The notes beneath the pieces are model-generated. The model saw only the letters and a program-made list of their open reading frames with translations. It made no database searches and was not told where the DNA came from. Source: Pseudomonadota bacterium (GTDB lineage: Bacteria; Pseudomonadota; Alphaproteobacteria; Sphingomonadales; Sphingomonadaceae). From it: 37,711 bases of DNA. Position numbers and translations under genes: made by a program. The DNA lies in contig JAFAEG010000130.1 in NCBI GenBank assembly GCA_023424095.1, forward strand, positions 1-37,711. The letters run 5' to 3'. Of the stretch, positions 7,191 to 15,358 are shown piece after piece; position 1 is the first letter of the stretch, and the number at the start of each line of letters is the position of its first letter.

Positions 7191-8512
7191 GCGGCTTTCC
7201 GGTAGGCCCTGAACAGCAGGCAGGCCGGCACGCCCGCGAGCAGGATCGCGAAGCCGATCAGGCTGTTCACCGGGTTGATCCAGACCGTGCCGATCACCGT
7301 CACGACGCAGGCCAGCACGAAGAAGCCGGTCGTCCACGGATGGCCGGGCACCTTCACCCACGGCGTCTCCGTGTCGCGCCGACGAAGCACGAACAAAGCG
7401 ATGCCGGTAGCTGCGAAGAAGATGAAATCGACCGACACGACATAGCTCAAAATCTGCCCGAAGGTGCCGGTCAGCGCGATCGCGATCGCCACCGCGCCCT
7501 GCAGCAGGATCGCCACGTAAGGCGCGCGCGTCCGCTTCCCGACCTTGGCGACGCCGCGGAAGAAGCTGCCATCTTCCGCCATCGCGAAATAGACGCGGGG
7601 GGAGGTCAGCATCCCCTGGCTGAGGAAGCCCAGCGCCGAGATGGCGATGGCCAGCCCGATGATGGTCGCGCCGCTCTCGCCCAGCGCCAGCCGCATCACG
7701 TCGCTCGCCGGTGTCGTCGTCGCCGCCAGTCCCGCCGGCCCAAGCACGATTACGGCGGTCAGCGCCACCAAAGCATAAAGCGTCACCACCCCGATGACCC
7801 CGAACAGCAATCCCCGCGCCAGGTCGCGGCGCGGATCGCGCATCTCGCCGGAGACGAAACTCGCCGTCTGCCAGCCGCCATAAGAGAACATCACCGGCGT
7901 CAGCGCCGCGGCCAGCGCCACGAGCAAGCCGGTCGAGCCGTCCATGGCCGGCGCCGGGGCAGGGGCCGCTGCGGCCGGGGCGAGCGCCAGCCCGCAGACG
8001 ACCAGCAGCAGGATGCCGCCGATCTTCAGCACCATCAGCAGCGACTGCAACGTCCCGCCGGCCTTCACCCCCAGGCAGTTGATCGCGGTGAGCAGCAGCA
8101 GCACCGCCACCGCCAGCCAGGCCGGCTCGACCGCCGCACCGGTCACGGCGAGCACATAATTGGAAAAGACGATCGCCACCGCGGCCATCCCGCCGGACTG
8201 GATCACCAGCAGCAGCGCCCAGCCGTAGAGGAAGGCCGGCACCGGCCCGAAGGCGTCGCGCAGATAGGCATATTGCCCGCCCACCTCCGGCCGCCGCGCG
8301 GCAAGCTCGGCGTAAACGAAAGCACCGGCAATCGCGATCAGCCCGCCGAACAGCCAGACTCCGACGATCAGGCTCGGCGCCTGCACATGCGTCGCCACCA
8401 CCGCCGGATTGACGAAGATGCCCGAACCGATGATCCCGCCCATCACCAGCATGGTGACGTCGAACGGCCCCAGCGCCCGCTTCAGCGCGGGCTGATGCTC
8501 GCTTTCGCTCAC
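7187..8512 (-). CDS. APC superfamily amino acid permease
   Basis: 441 residues, about 12 membrane helices. Seen: the TM1 unwinding motif GGIIGSGIFVNP, typical of the amino acid-polyamine-organocation family, the following YAELAARRPEVGGQYAYLRDAFG block, and a hydrophilic-hydrophobic pattern to the end. It is predicted to import an amino acid across the inner membrane by proton or amino acid coupling. The GTG start at 8512 overlaps the dapB stop as GTGA, and its own stop overlaps the aminotransferase start as ATGA. The exact substrate is unknown. Confidence 0.9.
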   Translation of the reverse strand: MSESEHQPALKRALGPFDVTMLVMGGIIGSGIFVNPAVVATHVQAPSLIVGVWLFGGLIAIAGAFVYAELAARRPEVGGQYAYLRDAFGPVPAFLYGWALLLVIQSGGMAAVAIVFSNYVLAVTGAAVEPAWLAVAVLLLLTAINCLGVKAGGTLQSLLMVLKIGGILLLVVCGLALAPAAAAPAPAPAMDGSTGLLVALAAALTPVMFSYGGWQTASFVSGEMRDPRRDLARGLLFGVIGVVTLYALVALTAVIVLGPAGLAATTTPASDVMRLALGESGATIIGLAIAISALGFLSQGMLTSPRVYFAMAEDGSFFRGVAKVGKRTRAPYVAILLQGAVAIAIALTGTFGQILSYVVSVDFIFFAATGIALFVLRRRDTETPWVKVPGHPWTTGFFVLACVVTVIGTVWINPVNSLIGFAILLAGVPACLLFRAYRKAA

Positions 8513-9240
8513 AGCCCCAGCACGTCGTTCATCGTGTACCGCCCCGCCGGTTTGCCATGCAGCCAGAGCGCCGCCTGCACCGCCCCGCGCGCGAAGATCG
8601 CGCGGCTTTCGGCGCGGTGGCCAAGCTCGATCCGCTCGCCTTCGCCGGCCAGCACGACCAGATGGTCGCCCGCCACCGATCCGCCCCGGAGCGACGCGAA
8701 ACCGATCGCACCTTCCGCGCGTGGCTCGCCAATCCCGTCGCGGCCGCGTTCGCTATTGTTCGCGAGGTTGATCCCGCGTCCCGCCGCCGCCGCTTCGCCG
8801 AGCAGTAACGCCGTGCCCGACGGCGCATCCACCTTGTGACGATGATGCATCTCGGCGATTTCCACATCCCAGTCCGGCCCGAGCCGCGCCGCCGCTTCGC
8901 GCACCAGATGAGCGAGCAGATTGACGCCCAGCGACATGTTCGCGGCCTGCAGCACGGCTATGTCGGCGGCAGCGGCGTCGATCGCCGCATGCTCCGCCGC
9001 TCCCAGGCCGGTCGTCCCGACCACCAAGGGCACATTGCCGTCCCGCGCGGCCTCCAACACGGCAGGGAGCGCGTCCGGCGAGGAAAAATCGATCAGCACG
9101 TTCGCGCCGCAGGCCAAGGCTGCAAGGTCGCCGCCGCGCTCGGCCGTCGCGGTCAGCTGGGCATCGTCGCAGCCGACGAGTTCCGTCGCGATCGCCCGGC
9201 CCATCCGGCCGGCCGCGCCGACAATGCCGATGCCGATCAC
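8509..9240 (-). CDS. dapB: 4-hydroxy-tetrahydrodipicolinate reductase
   Basis: 243 residues. It reduces 4-hydroxy-tetrahydrodipicolinate with NAD(P)H in the lysine/meso-diaminopimelate pathway. Seen: the nucleotide-binding GAAGRMG at 8-14, VVGTTG at 73-78, and the family signature EMHHRHKVDAPSGTA, with catalytic His 132/133, Lys136 and substrate-binding SGT 141-143. The GTG start at 9240 was chosen because homology begins at once and GGGGAGG lies about 10 bases upstream; the open frame continues 69 codons further without homology. It is the first gene of a five-gene run in which every junction is a 4-base overlap. Transcription probably starts in 9241-9370, opposite the small membrane protein gene. 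Confidence 0.97.
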   Translation of the reverse strand: MIGIGIVGAAGRMGRAIATELVGCDDAQLTATAERGGDLAALACGANVLIDFSSPDALPAVLEAARDGNVPLVVGTTGLGAAEHAAIDAAAADIAVLQAANMSLGVNLLAHLVREAAARLGPDWDVEIAEMHHRHKVDAPSGTALLLGEAAAAGRGINLANNSERGRDGIGEPRAEGAIGFASLRGGSVAGDHLVVLAGEGERIELGHRAESRAIFARGAVQAALWLHGKPAGRYTMNDVLGL

Positions 9241-9370
9241 CTGTGCGAACCTCCCCTTAGCGACCGCCCTCCTGTCGCGGAAAGCGCGCGCCCACGCAAC
9301 TGGGACGGGGGCGGAACGATGGCTCGCGGCGGGCGTTGGCGCGCCATCATCAGTGTTTGGAGTAATCAAC

Positions 9371-9574
9371 ATGGCCGAACGTGACCGTGAAACCGTTGTT
9401 GTGACGGACAGTGGGGGCGGCGGCGGTGGCGGCTTGATCCTCGCCATCGTCCTGGTCGTCGCCCTGATCGTCGGCGGCTTCCTGCTCTATCGCAGCGGCG
9501 CCCTCACCGGCGGCGACACCAAGATCGAGGTTCCCGACAAGATCGACGTGAACGTCAATCCGGGCACAAAGTAA
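9371..9574 (+). CDS. Small single-pass membrane protein, hypothetical
   Basis: 67 residues. A charged N-terminus (AERDRETVVVTDS) is followed by a run of seven glycines, one strong membrane helix (about 22-42, LILAIVLVVALIVGGFLLY), and a short acidic/polar tail. It carries no known domain. GGAG lies about 10 bases before the ATG. It is divergent from dapB and convergent with the antiporter gene. The orientation (N-in or N-out) cannot be decided. Confidence 0.65.
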   Translation: MAERDRETVVVTDSGGGGGGGLILAIVLVVALIVGGFLLYRSGALTGGDTKIEVPDKIDVNVNPGTK

Positions 9575-9586
9575 GCGTTCTTTTCC

Positions 9587-9618
9587 GTCGCGGCCCCGGT
9601 TCAGGCCGGGGTCGCGAC
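9587..9618. other. 13-bp GC-rich hairpin between convergent genes
   Basis: GTCGCGGCCCCGG pairs with CCGGGGTCGCGAC around a 6-base loop, with one G-T wobble. It begins 12 bases after the small membrane protein stop and overlaps the last codons of the antiporter gene. The place suits a two-way terminator, but there is no T run after it on either strand, so it may only block exonucleases or be chance GC structure. Confidence 0.4.
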
Positions 9619-11259
9619 CAGTTTCAGCATCTGCCGCGCAATCTCACGCTCGCCCATGATGACATGGGCCGCGCCGTGTCGCCGGAGATGCTCGACCTCG
9701 TCATCGCTATGGGCGCGGGCGATCACTTCCAGCTTGGGCGCGAGCGTGCGGGCTTTCTCGGCGATCGCCCCGGCCTCATAGCCTTCCGGGATCGCGATCA
9801 GCAAAGCGGAGGCGCGGTCGATGCCGGCCTCGCGCAGCACCTGATCGTCCGTGGCGTTGCCGCGGATCACCGTCATTCCGGCCAGTTGCGCCTCCTCGGC
9901 GGTATCGGCCTGCTCCTCGACCACCACGAAGCCGCGATTTCCCGCGCGCAGGCCGGCGGCGATCAGCCGGCCGACCCGGCCATAGCCGATCAGGATCAGA
10001 TGATCCTCGCGCTTCGCCTCCTTCTCCACCTCCATCGCGGCGGCGAATTGCGCGGGCGTCGACATCACCCTGATGCCCCGCTGCTGCCAGCCCGCCACGG
10101 CGCTGAAGATGAAGGGGTTGAGTAGGATCGACAGCAAGGCGCCGGCCAGGATCAGATCGCTGCCTTCCTGCGGCAGGATCGCAAGCTTGATCCCCAAGCT
10201 AGCGAGAATGAACGAGAATTCGCCGATCTGCGCGAGGCTGGCGGAGACCGTCAGAGCGGTCTGGTTGTTATGCCCGAACAGCCGAACGAGGGCATAAGCG
10301 GCGATCGACTTGCCGACCACGATGATCAGCACGGTGGCGAGCAACGGCAGCGGCTGCTCCACGATCACCGCCGGATCGAACAGCATCCCGACCGAAACGA
10401 AGAACAGCACTGCGAAGGCGTCGCGCAGCGGCAAAGTCTCCTCGGCCGCGCGGCGGCTCAATTGCGTCTCGCCCAGGATCATGCCGGCGAAGAAGGCGCC
10501 GAGCGCGAAAGAGACACCGAACACGAAGGCCGCGCCAAAGGCGACGCCCAATGCGATCGACAGCACCGCCAGCCGGAACAATTCGCGCGACCCGGTATGC
10601 ACCACCCAGTGCAGCAGCCAGGGGATGAGCCGCCGGCCGAAAACCAGCATCAGGGCGATGAAGCCGGCCGCCTTCAGCCCCGTCTCCAGCAGGGCCCAGG
10701 CGATCGCGCCGCTGCCGCCGCCTTCCGCGCTCGCCATCGCCGCGGCGATGCCGGGCAGCATCACCAGCACCAGCACCATCGCCAGATCCTCGACGATCAG
10801 CCAGCCGACCGCGATGCGCCCGCGCTCGGTCTGTACCAGGCTCCGGCTTTCCAGTGCGCGCAGCAGCACGACGGTGCTGGCGCAGGACAGAGACAGGCCG
10901 AAGACGAAGGCGGCGAGCGGGTTCCAGCCGAGCGCCAGGCCGAGCGCCATACCGAGCAGGGTCGCCGCCGCGATTTGGGCGATCGCGCCTGGCAAGGCGA
11001 TCCTGCGCACCGCCAGCAGGTCGCGCAGCGAGAAGTGAAGCCCGACCCCGAACATCAGCAAGATCACACCGATTTCAGCCAGTTCCGCGGCAAGGCTCGC
11101 ATCCGCGACGAAGCCGGGGGTGTAGGGGCCGACGATCACGCCGGCGAGCAGATAGCCCGCAATCGGGGAGATGCGCAGCCGCTGGGCCAGCGCGCCCATC
11201 AGGAAGGCGATGACCAAAGCGATGACGATGGTGGCGATCAACGGCGTGTGATGCGGCAT
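9601..11259 (-). CDS. ybaL: YbaL/Kef-type monovalent cation:proton antiporter (CPA2 family) with TrkA-N domain
   Basis: 552 residues. Residues 1-385 are a polytopic antiporter region of about 12-13 helices that begins with the CPA2 pattern LRISPIAGYLLAGVIVGP and contains LMFGVGLHFSLRDL. Residues 405-550 are a cytosolic RCK/TrkA-N domain with the Rossmann motif GYGRVGR and a VIRGNATD second part; this domain gates Kef and YbaL proteins in response to nucleotides. Predicted to be a potassium or sodium/proton exchanger of the inner membrane. It lacks the partner flavoprotein (KefF/KefG) gene nearby, and the domain layout is closer to YbaL than to KefB/KefC. The gene is monocistronic or leads into nothing downstream. 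Confidence 0.88.
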   Translation of the reverse strand: MPHHTPLIATIVIALVIAFLMGALAQRLRISPIAGYLLAGVIVGPYTPGFVADASLAAELAEIGVILLMFGVGLHFSLRDLLAVRRIALPGAIAQIAAATLLGMALGLALGWNPLAAFVFGLSLSCASTVVLLRALESRSLVQTERGRIAVGWLIVEDLAMVLVLVMLPGIAAAMASAEGGGSGAIAWALLETGLKAAGFIALMLVFGRRLIPWLLHWVVHTGSRELFRLAVLSIALGVAFGAAFVFGVSFALGAFFAGMILGETQLSRRAAEETLPLRDAFAVLFFVSVGMLFDPAVIVEQPLPLLATVLIIVVGKSIAAYALVRLFGHNNQTALTVSASLAQIGEFSFILASLGIKLAILPQEGSDLILAGALLSILLNPFIFSAVAGWQQRGIRVMSTPAQFAAAMEVEKEAKREDHLILIGYGRVGRLIAAGLRAGNRGFVVVEEQADTAEEAQLAGMTVIRGNATDDQVLREAGIDRASALLIAIPEGYEAGAIAEKARTLAPKLEVIARAHSDDEVEHLRRHGAAHVIMGEREIARQMLKLVATPA

Positions 11260-11315
11260 CCGAATTCCAGTTCAATCGGTCTTCGCCGGCTGTGCAAAGA
11301 CCGGCGACCCATCGG

Positions 11316-11603
11316 TCATTGTGCGGTTGCGAAACTCAGCATGGCGACCCCGGCCAGAGCAGCCGCCGCCACGAGCACCGGCCCGTCAATCGCGGCTCGG
11401 GCGCTCTCGCCTACCTCCTCTTCGGGCAGCCGCACGAATACCGGCCTGACCTCGTCTTCCTCTCCGAGCAGGTCGATGGCCAGGTCCGGCCACTGCTTCA
11501 GATGGGCGGCGATCTCGTGCAGCTCTTCCGGCGTGACGTCCGGGTAGCGGTCGAGCAGCCATTGCGCGCGCTCGGCGCGGCGTTTCGGGTCCAGATCGAG
11601 CAT
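11316..11603 (-). CDS. Small protein with a C-terminal membrane anchor, hypothetical
   Basis: 95 residues from the ATG at 11603, with GGAGGAG immediately upstream; a TTG at 11615 would add four residues. The first 70 residues are acidic and helical (DLDPKRRAERAQWLLDRYPDVT...), followed by one hydrophobic segment at the end (VLVAAAALAGVAMLSFA). That is a tail-anchored layout. No known domain is recognised. It precedes the antiporter on the same strand with a 56-bp gap, so it could be co-transcribed. Confidence 0.6.
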   Translation of the reverse strand: MLDLDPKRRAERAQWLLDRYPDVTPEELHEIAAHLKQWPDLAIDLLGEEDEVRPVFVRLPEEEVGESARAAIDGPVLVAAAALAGVAMLSFATAQ

Positions 11604-11670
11604 AGGCTCCTCCAAGCGCTGATGATCGGACGCCGGGTCGGGCGTCCCGCCGAGGAGCGGTCGCGGCTCC

Positions 11671-12102
11671 TCAGGCCGTGGGCGAGGAGAGGCGGGGCGG
11701 CGCGCGCGACTGGAAGAAAGCGTGCGGGCGCGACTCCGGGGGCAGCGGGACGGCGTGGCGGTGGCGCTCGGCCGTTTGTGGGGGCGGGTCTGCGACCGCC
11801 GGAATTGCGGGCGCCAGCGCCTGGCTGCTCGCTCCGGCCGCGCTCGCCGTCGCCCCGTCAGGCCATTCCGTCTCGGCGCGGGGCCTGCTGCGGTCGCGGC
11901 GGGGGATGGTGGTGACTTCGCTGGTCGTCACGCTGAAGGCGGAGCCGGCGCTGCGCTGGAGCGCCGAACCGGTCGGGAGCATGGCGTGGGCCAGGATCGC
12001 GGCCAGCATCAGCCAAAACATCCCCAGCCGTGCGGCCGGCTGCCGCAGCGCTTGCTGGAGAGGAATGAGGCGTGCTGTCACTGCCTTTGCAGATGCCATC
12101 AT
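11671..12102 (-). CDS. Hypothetical protein with N-terminal membrane segment
   Basis: 143 residues. A basic start is followed by one hydrophobic segment (about 28-45, MFWLMLAAILAHAMLPTG), which may be a signal anchor, and then a Ser/Pro/Arg-rich, probably disordered tail. It has no recognised domain, though the HAMLPTG end of the helix resembles short DUF2946-like proteins. GCGGAG sits just before the tandem ATGs. It is divergent from cobB with 51 bp between the two starts. The competing plus-strand frame here is longer but made of Arg/Ala/Gly-rich shadow sequence. Moderate doubt remains whether it is expressed. Confidence 0.45.
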   Translation of the reverse strand: MMASAKAVTARLIPLQQALRQPAARLGMFWLMLAAILAHAMLPTGSALQRSAGSAFSVTTSEVTTIPRRDRSRPRAETEWPDGATASAAGASSQALAPAIPAVADPPPQTAERHRHAVPLPPESRPHAFFQSRAPPRLSSPTA

Positions 12103-12153
12103 CTCCGCGCATTTTCCACCCCGGACGGGACTGATTTCGCTAAGGAAAGCGGC

Positions 12154-12858
12154 ATGAAGCCGATCCGCAACATCGTCATCCTTACCGGCGCCGGAGTCTC
12201 CGCCGAATCCGGCATCGCTACCTTCCGCGCCGCCGACGGCCTGTGGGAGGAGCATCGGGTCGAGGATGTCGCGACGCCCGAGGGCTTCGCCCGCGACCCG
12301 GATTTGGTGCAGCGTTTCTACGACGCCCGCCGCGCGCGGCTGAAGGAGGTGGTGCCCAATCCCGCGCACGAGGCGCTGGCCCGGCTCGACGCGCAATGGT
12401 CCGGCGAACTCCTCATCGTCACCCAGAATGTCGACGATCTGCACGAGCGGGCCGGTGCGAAACGGCTGCTGCACATGCATGGCGAGCTGAACTCCGCCTG
12501 GTGCCTGTCCTGCGACAAGCGTTCACCCTGGACCGAGCCGCTCGGCGACGCGCCGCCATGCCCGCGCTGCGCCGTCTCCGGCCAGCTGCGCCCCGACATC
12601 GTCTGGTTCGGCGAGATGCCCTACGGCATGGCGAGCATCGACCGGGCGCTGATGCAGGCCGATCTGTTCGTGTCGATCGGCACTTCGGGGGCGGTCTATC
12701 CCGCCGCCGGCTATGTGCAGACCGCCCGCTATTGCGGCGCTCGCACGCTGGAGATCAATCTGAAGCCCAGCCAGGGCAGCGCCAGCTTTGACGAAACGCG
12801 CCTCGGCCGGGCAGGGGATCTCGTCCCGGCTTTGGTGGACGACCTGCTCAGCGCCTGA
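12154..12858 (+). CDS. cobB: NAD-dependent protein deacylase, sirtuin class III
   Basis: 234 residues. It removes acyl groups from lysines using NAD. Seen: GAGVSAESGIATFR at 12-25, TQNVDDLHERAG at 90-101, catalytic H109 in HMHGEL, zinc ligands C117, C120, C136 and C139, and RPDIVWFGE. Y56 and R59 form the Y-x2-R pair that in SIRT5 and E. coli CobB binds succinyl/malonyl groups, so desuccinylase as well as deacetylase activity is expected. AAGGAAAG lies before the ATG. Its 3' end overlaps that of the convergent glycosyltransferase gene by 11 bp. Acetyl-CoA synthetase, a classic CobB substrate, is encoded elsewhere in the window. Confidence 0.95.
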   Translation: MKPIRNIVILTGAGVSAESGIATFRAADGLWEEHRVEDVATPEGFARDPDLVQRFYDARRARLKEVVPNPAHEALARLDAQWSGELLIVTQNVDDLHERAGAKRLLHMHGELNSAWCLSCDKRSPWTEPLGDAPPCPRCAVSGQLRPDIVWFGEMPYGMASIDRALMQADLFVSIGTSGAVYPAAGYVQTARYCGARTLEINLKPSQGSASFDETRLGRAGDLVPALVDDLLSA

Positions 12859-14251
12859 CCAGCACCATATCCTCGCCGGTCTTCAGCCGGGCGATTTCGA
12901 TCCCGAACTGCGCCGCGAACCAGCCGGCTGGCCGCCAGGGCGCGGGATATTCCGCCACGATCTCGCGCCCTTGCACGTCGCTGCTGCGAACCAATTCGAA
13001 CGATGCGTCCGGCCTGACATTGTCGAGCCCGGCCCATTCCAGCCTTTGCTTCGCCCGCGTGACCGTGTCGCTGTCGCTGGTCACCGCTCGCGCCGGATCG
13101 GCCGCGGCGGCCTCCGCCAGCGCCTCCGAAGCAAAGCGAGGATGATTGTTCTGCAGCGTCATCGTGGCGATGTTCATCAGCACCACGATCGCCGCCAGGG
13201 TCGCGCCGCGCCGGGCCGGCATCCGTGCCAGCCACGCCCCGACCAGGATCGCGGCCGCCGTCGCGGTGGGCGTGAAGTAGCGCGGGTTCAGCACCAATTT
13301 GGTCGAGAGCAGTGCCACCAGCACGAACGACGCCGCGCCCATCGCGAGGATCGGCGCGAACCGCCGCCAGTCGAAGCCGCTGCCCCAAAGCGAGAGTGTC
13401 GCCGGGATCGCCAGCCAGAAGAGCAGGACGAACTCATTGTTGATCAGCAGCACCAGCAAGGGGTCGAGCGCCGGGTGGACCAGCAGATTGCCTTCCTCAT
13501 TCGCCGCGCGATTCAGGTCGGAATCGTGATTGAAGGCCAGCCCGTAGCGATGCAGCGGATCGCCGGTCATTGCCCATTGGAACGCGGCTTCTCCAAGCAA
13601 CACGAGCGCCGCGCCGCAGCCCGCCGCGAAGATCGCCCAGCGCGGGAAGGGCCGCCCCATCAGGAACAAGATGCCGAAGCCGGACAGAGCCAGCACCGCC
13701 GTCTCCCGGCACAGCATCGCCATGCCGAGCGCCACGCCGGCAAGCACGCAGCGCGACAGCCGCGGCTTTTCCAGCTCCCCGATCAGCAGCCAGGCGCCGA
13801 GCATCAGGAAGATCGCCTCGGGCAGGTCGCAATTGACGATCGAGGCGCCCAGCGAATTCAGCGGCAAGGCCGCCAGCATCAGTCCGCCGAACCAGCCGCC
13901 ACGCTCGCCCGCGATCCGCCGCGCCAGCAACGTCCCCATGACCACGAAGAGCGCGAACCACAGGATGGCGGTCAGGTGCAGGGCCATCACGTTCGGCCCG
14001 ACCAGTTTCACCATCGCGGCGAGGGTCAGCACGAGCGGGAAACGCGTCGTCCAGTGATTGTCGCCGGCGAACGGCTCGCCCGCCGCCCATTTCAGCGCGC
14101 CTTGATAATAAAGCTCGTCGTCCGAGGCGATGAAGCCGGTCCAGCCCGCCGCGGCCGAAAGCATTGCGACCAGCAGGATGATCAGCGGCCAGCCGACCCA
14201 GCTGGGCCCTGAACCGGAATGTCCTTCGAAACGCGTCGCTCTGCTTGCCAT
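12848..14251 (-). CDS. Glycosyltransferase family 39-like membrane protein
   Basis: 467 residues, about 10-11 predicted helices, typical of the GT-C (PMT/ArnT-like) fold. The first periplasmic loop after TM1 has acidic residues in ASDDELYY, where GT-C enzymes keep catalytic and metal-binding Asp/Glu; a second loop has the NCDLPEA motif. The family transfers sugars from polyprenyl-phosphate donors in the periplasm. Acceptor unknown. The ATG at 14251 was chosen because AAGGAG lies 7 bases upstream; a more upstream ATG at 14272 exists. It follows era by 35 bp on the same strand and is probably the last gene of the lepB-rnc-era operon. Confidence 0.78.
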   Translation of the reverse strand: MASRATRFEGHSGSGPSWVGWPLIILLVAMLSAAAGWTGFIASDDELYYQGALKWAAGEPFAGDNHWTTRFPLVLTLAAMVKLVGPNVMALHLTAILWFALFVVMGTLLARRIAGERGGWFGGLMLAALPLNSLGASIVNCDLPEAIFLMLGAWLLIGELEKPRLSRCVLAGVALGMAMLCRETAVLALSGFGILFLMGRPFPRWAIFAAGCGAALVLLGEAAFQWAMTGDPLHRYGLAFNHDSDLNRAANEEGNLLVHPALDPLLVLLINNEFVLLFWLAIPATLSLWGSGFDWRRFAPILAMGAASFVLVALLSTKLVLNPRYFTPTATAAAILVGAWLARMPARRGATLAAIVVLMNIATMTLQNNHPRFASEALAEAAAADPARAVTSDSDTVTRAKQRLEWAGLDNVRPDASFELVRSSDVQGREIVAEYPAPWRPAGWFAAQFGIEIARLKTGEDMVLVRR

Positions 14252-14286
14252 GGCGTGCTCCTTAGCCGCCATAGGTTGACGGGCGG

Positions 14287-15192
14287 TCAATCGACCCAGT
14301 CGAGCCCCATCTCGCGATAAAGGCCGCGATCCTCCTCCCAATCCGGCTTCACCTTCACGTGGAGGAACAGGTGGACCTTGCGGTCGAGCAGCTTGCTCAG
14401 TTCCGCCCGCGAGGCCTCGCCGATAGCGCGAATCATCGCGCCGCCTTTGCCCAGCACGATCGCGCGCTGGGTCGGCCGACCAACCAAAATCTGCTGGTGG
14501 ATTGCGACGGAGCCGTCCTTGCGCTCCTCATATTTCTCGGTCTCGATAGCGCTGGCATAAGGCAGCTCCGCGTGCAGCTTCAGGAAGATCTGCTCGCGCG
14601 TGACTTCCGCCGCCATCATCCGGTCGGTCGCGTCCGAGACCTGATCCTCGGGGAACAGCCACGGCCCCTCCGGCATCTTCGCCGCCAGCGCCGTCTTCAG
14701 GTCCGCCACGCCGTCGCCGGTGGAGGCGGAGACCATATAGGTGTCGTCGAACTGCACCCGCTCGTTCAGCTGCGCCGCGAGCGTCAGCAGGTCGTTCTTC
14801 TTGGCGACATCGACCTTGTTCAGAACGAGCAATTTGCTCTCGCTGCGGTCTTTCAACTTGTCGGCAATCTCCCCGACATTGCGGTTCAGCCCGCGCTCCG
14901 CATCGACCACGAGCGCGATCAGATCGGCATCCTGCGCGCCTTCCCAGACCGCCGCGACCATCGCCCGGTCGAGTCGCCGCTTCGGCTCGAACAGGCCGGG
15001 CGTATCGACCAGCAGGATCTGCGTCTCCGCCTGGATCGCGACCCCCATCAGCCGCGCCCGGGTCGTCTGCGCCTTGGGCGTCACGATCGCGACCTTCTGC
15101 CCGACCAGCGCATTCACCAGCGTCGATTTGCCCGCATTCGGCGCGCCGACCACGGCGACCAGGCCTGCATGTTGTTTGCTTTCGGCTGTCAT
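14287..15192 (-). CDS. era: GTPase Era
   Basis: 301 residues. An essential GTPase that binds 16S rRNA and assists 30S assembly. Seen: G1 GAPNAGKST at 16-24, G2 TTR, G3 DTPG, G4 NKVD and G5 SAS, then a C-terminal KH RNA-binding domain with VLGKGGAMIRAIG (GxxG loop). Length is normal. The start is taken as the ATG at 15192; a GTG at 15195, directly before it, is equally possible. It lies downstream of rnc, as in most alphaproteobacteria, but separated from it by a 166-bp gap containing a palindromic repeat. Confidence 0.97.
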   Translation of the reverse strand: MTAESKQHAGLVAVVGAPNAGKSTLVNALVGQKVAIVTPKAQTTRARLMGVAIQAETQILLVDTPGLFEPKRRLDRAMVAAVWEGAQDADLIALVVDAERGLNRNVGEIADKLKDRSESKLLVLNKVDVAKKNDLLTLAAQLNERVQFDDTYMVSASTGDGVADLKTALAAKMPEGPWLFPEDQVSDATDRMMAAEVTREQIFLKLHAELPYASAIETEKYEERKDGSVAIHQQILVGRPTQRAIVLGKGGAMIRAIGEASRAELSKLLDRKVHLFLHVKVKPDWEEDRGLYREMGLDWVD

Positions 15193-15216
15193 CACAAAAG
15201 GCCTTGCGTTGGTTCG

Positions 15217-15330
15217 GTGCTTCGAGACGGCATTTCGACTTCGCTCAATGCCTCCTCAGCATGAGCGGGAGAAAAAAGGCCGCTCATCCTGAGGAGCGAC
15301 TGAGCTGGTCGAAGGCGCGTCTCGAAGGAC
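15217..15330. repeat. Dispersed palindromic repeat between rnc and era
   Basis: Two arms of about 51 bp in inverted orientation (15217-15268 and 15280-15330) around an A-rich centre GAGAAAAAAGG. Shared blocks are TTCGAGACG, TTCGAC, GCTCA, CTCCTCAG and ATGAGCGG. This matches a dispersed element type I know from sphingomonad genomes; copy number cannot be tested here. Transcribed, it would form a long imperfect hairpin between two operon genes. Confidence 0.8.
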
Positions 15331-15358
15331 AAGCTCAGGCAAGACGGGTTGGGGTGGG

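Noticed and set aside
9587..9618. Strong hairpin as a classic Rho-independent terminator
   Set aside because: No T run follows it on either strand, so it is kept only as a structure.
12788..14212. Long plus-strand frame opposite the GT39 gene
   Set aside because: Gln/Arg/His-rich shadow; the minus strand encodes a coherent polytopic membrane protein.
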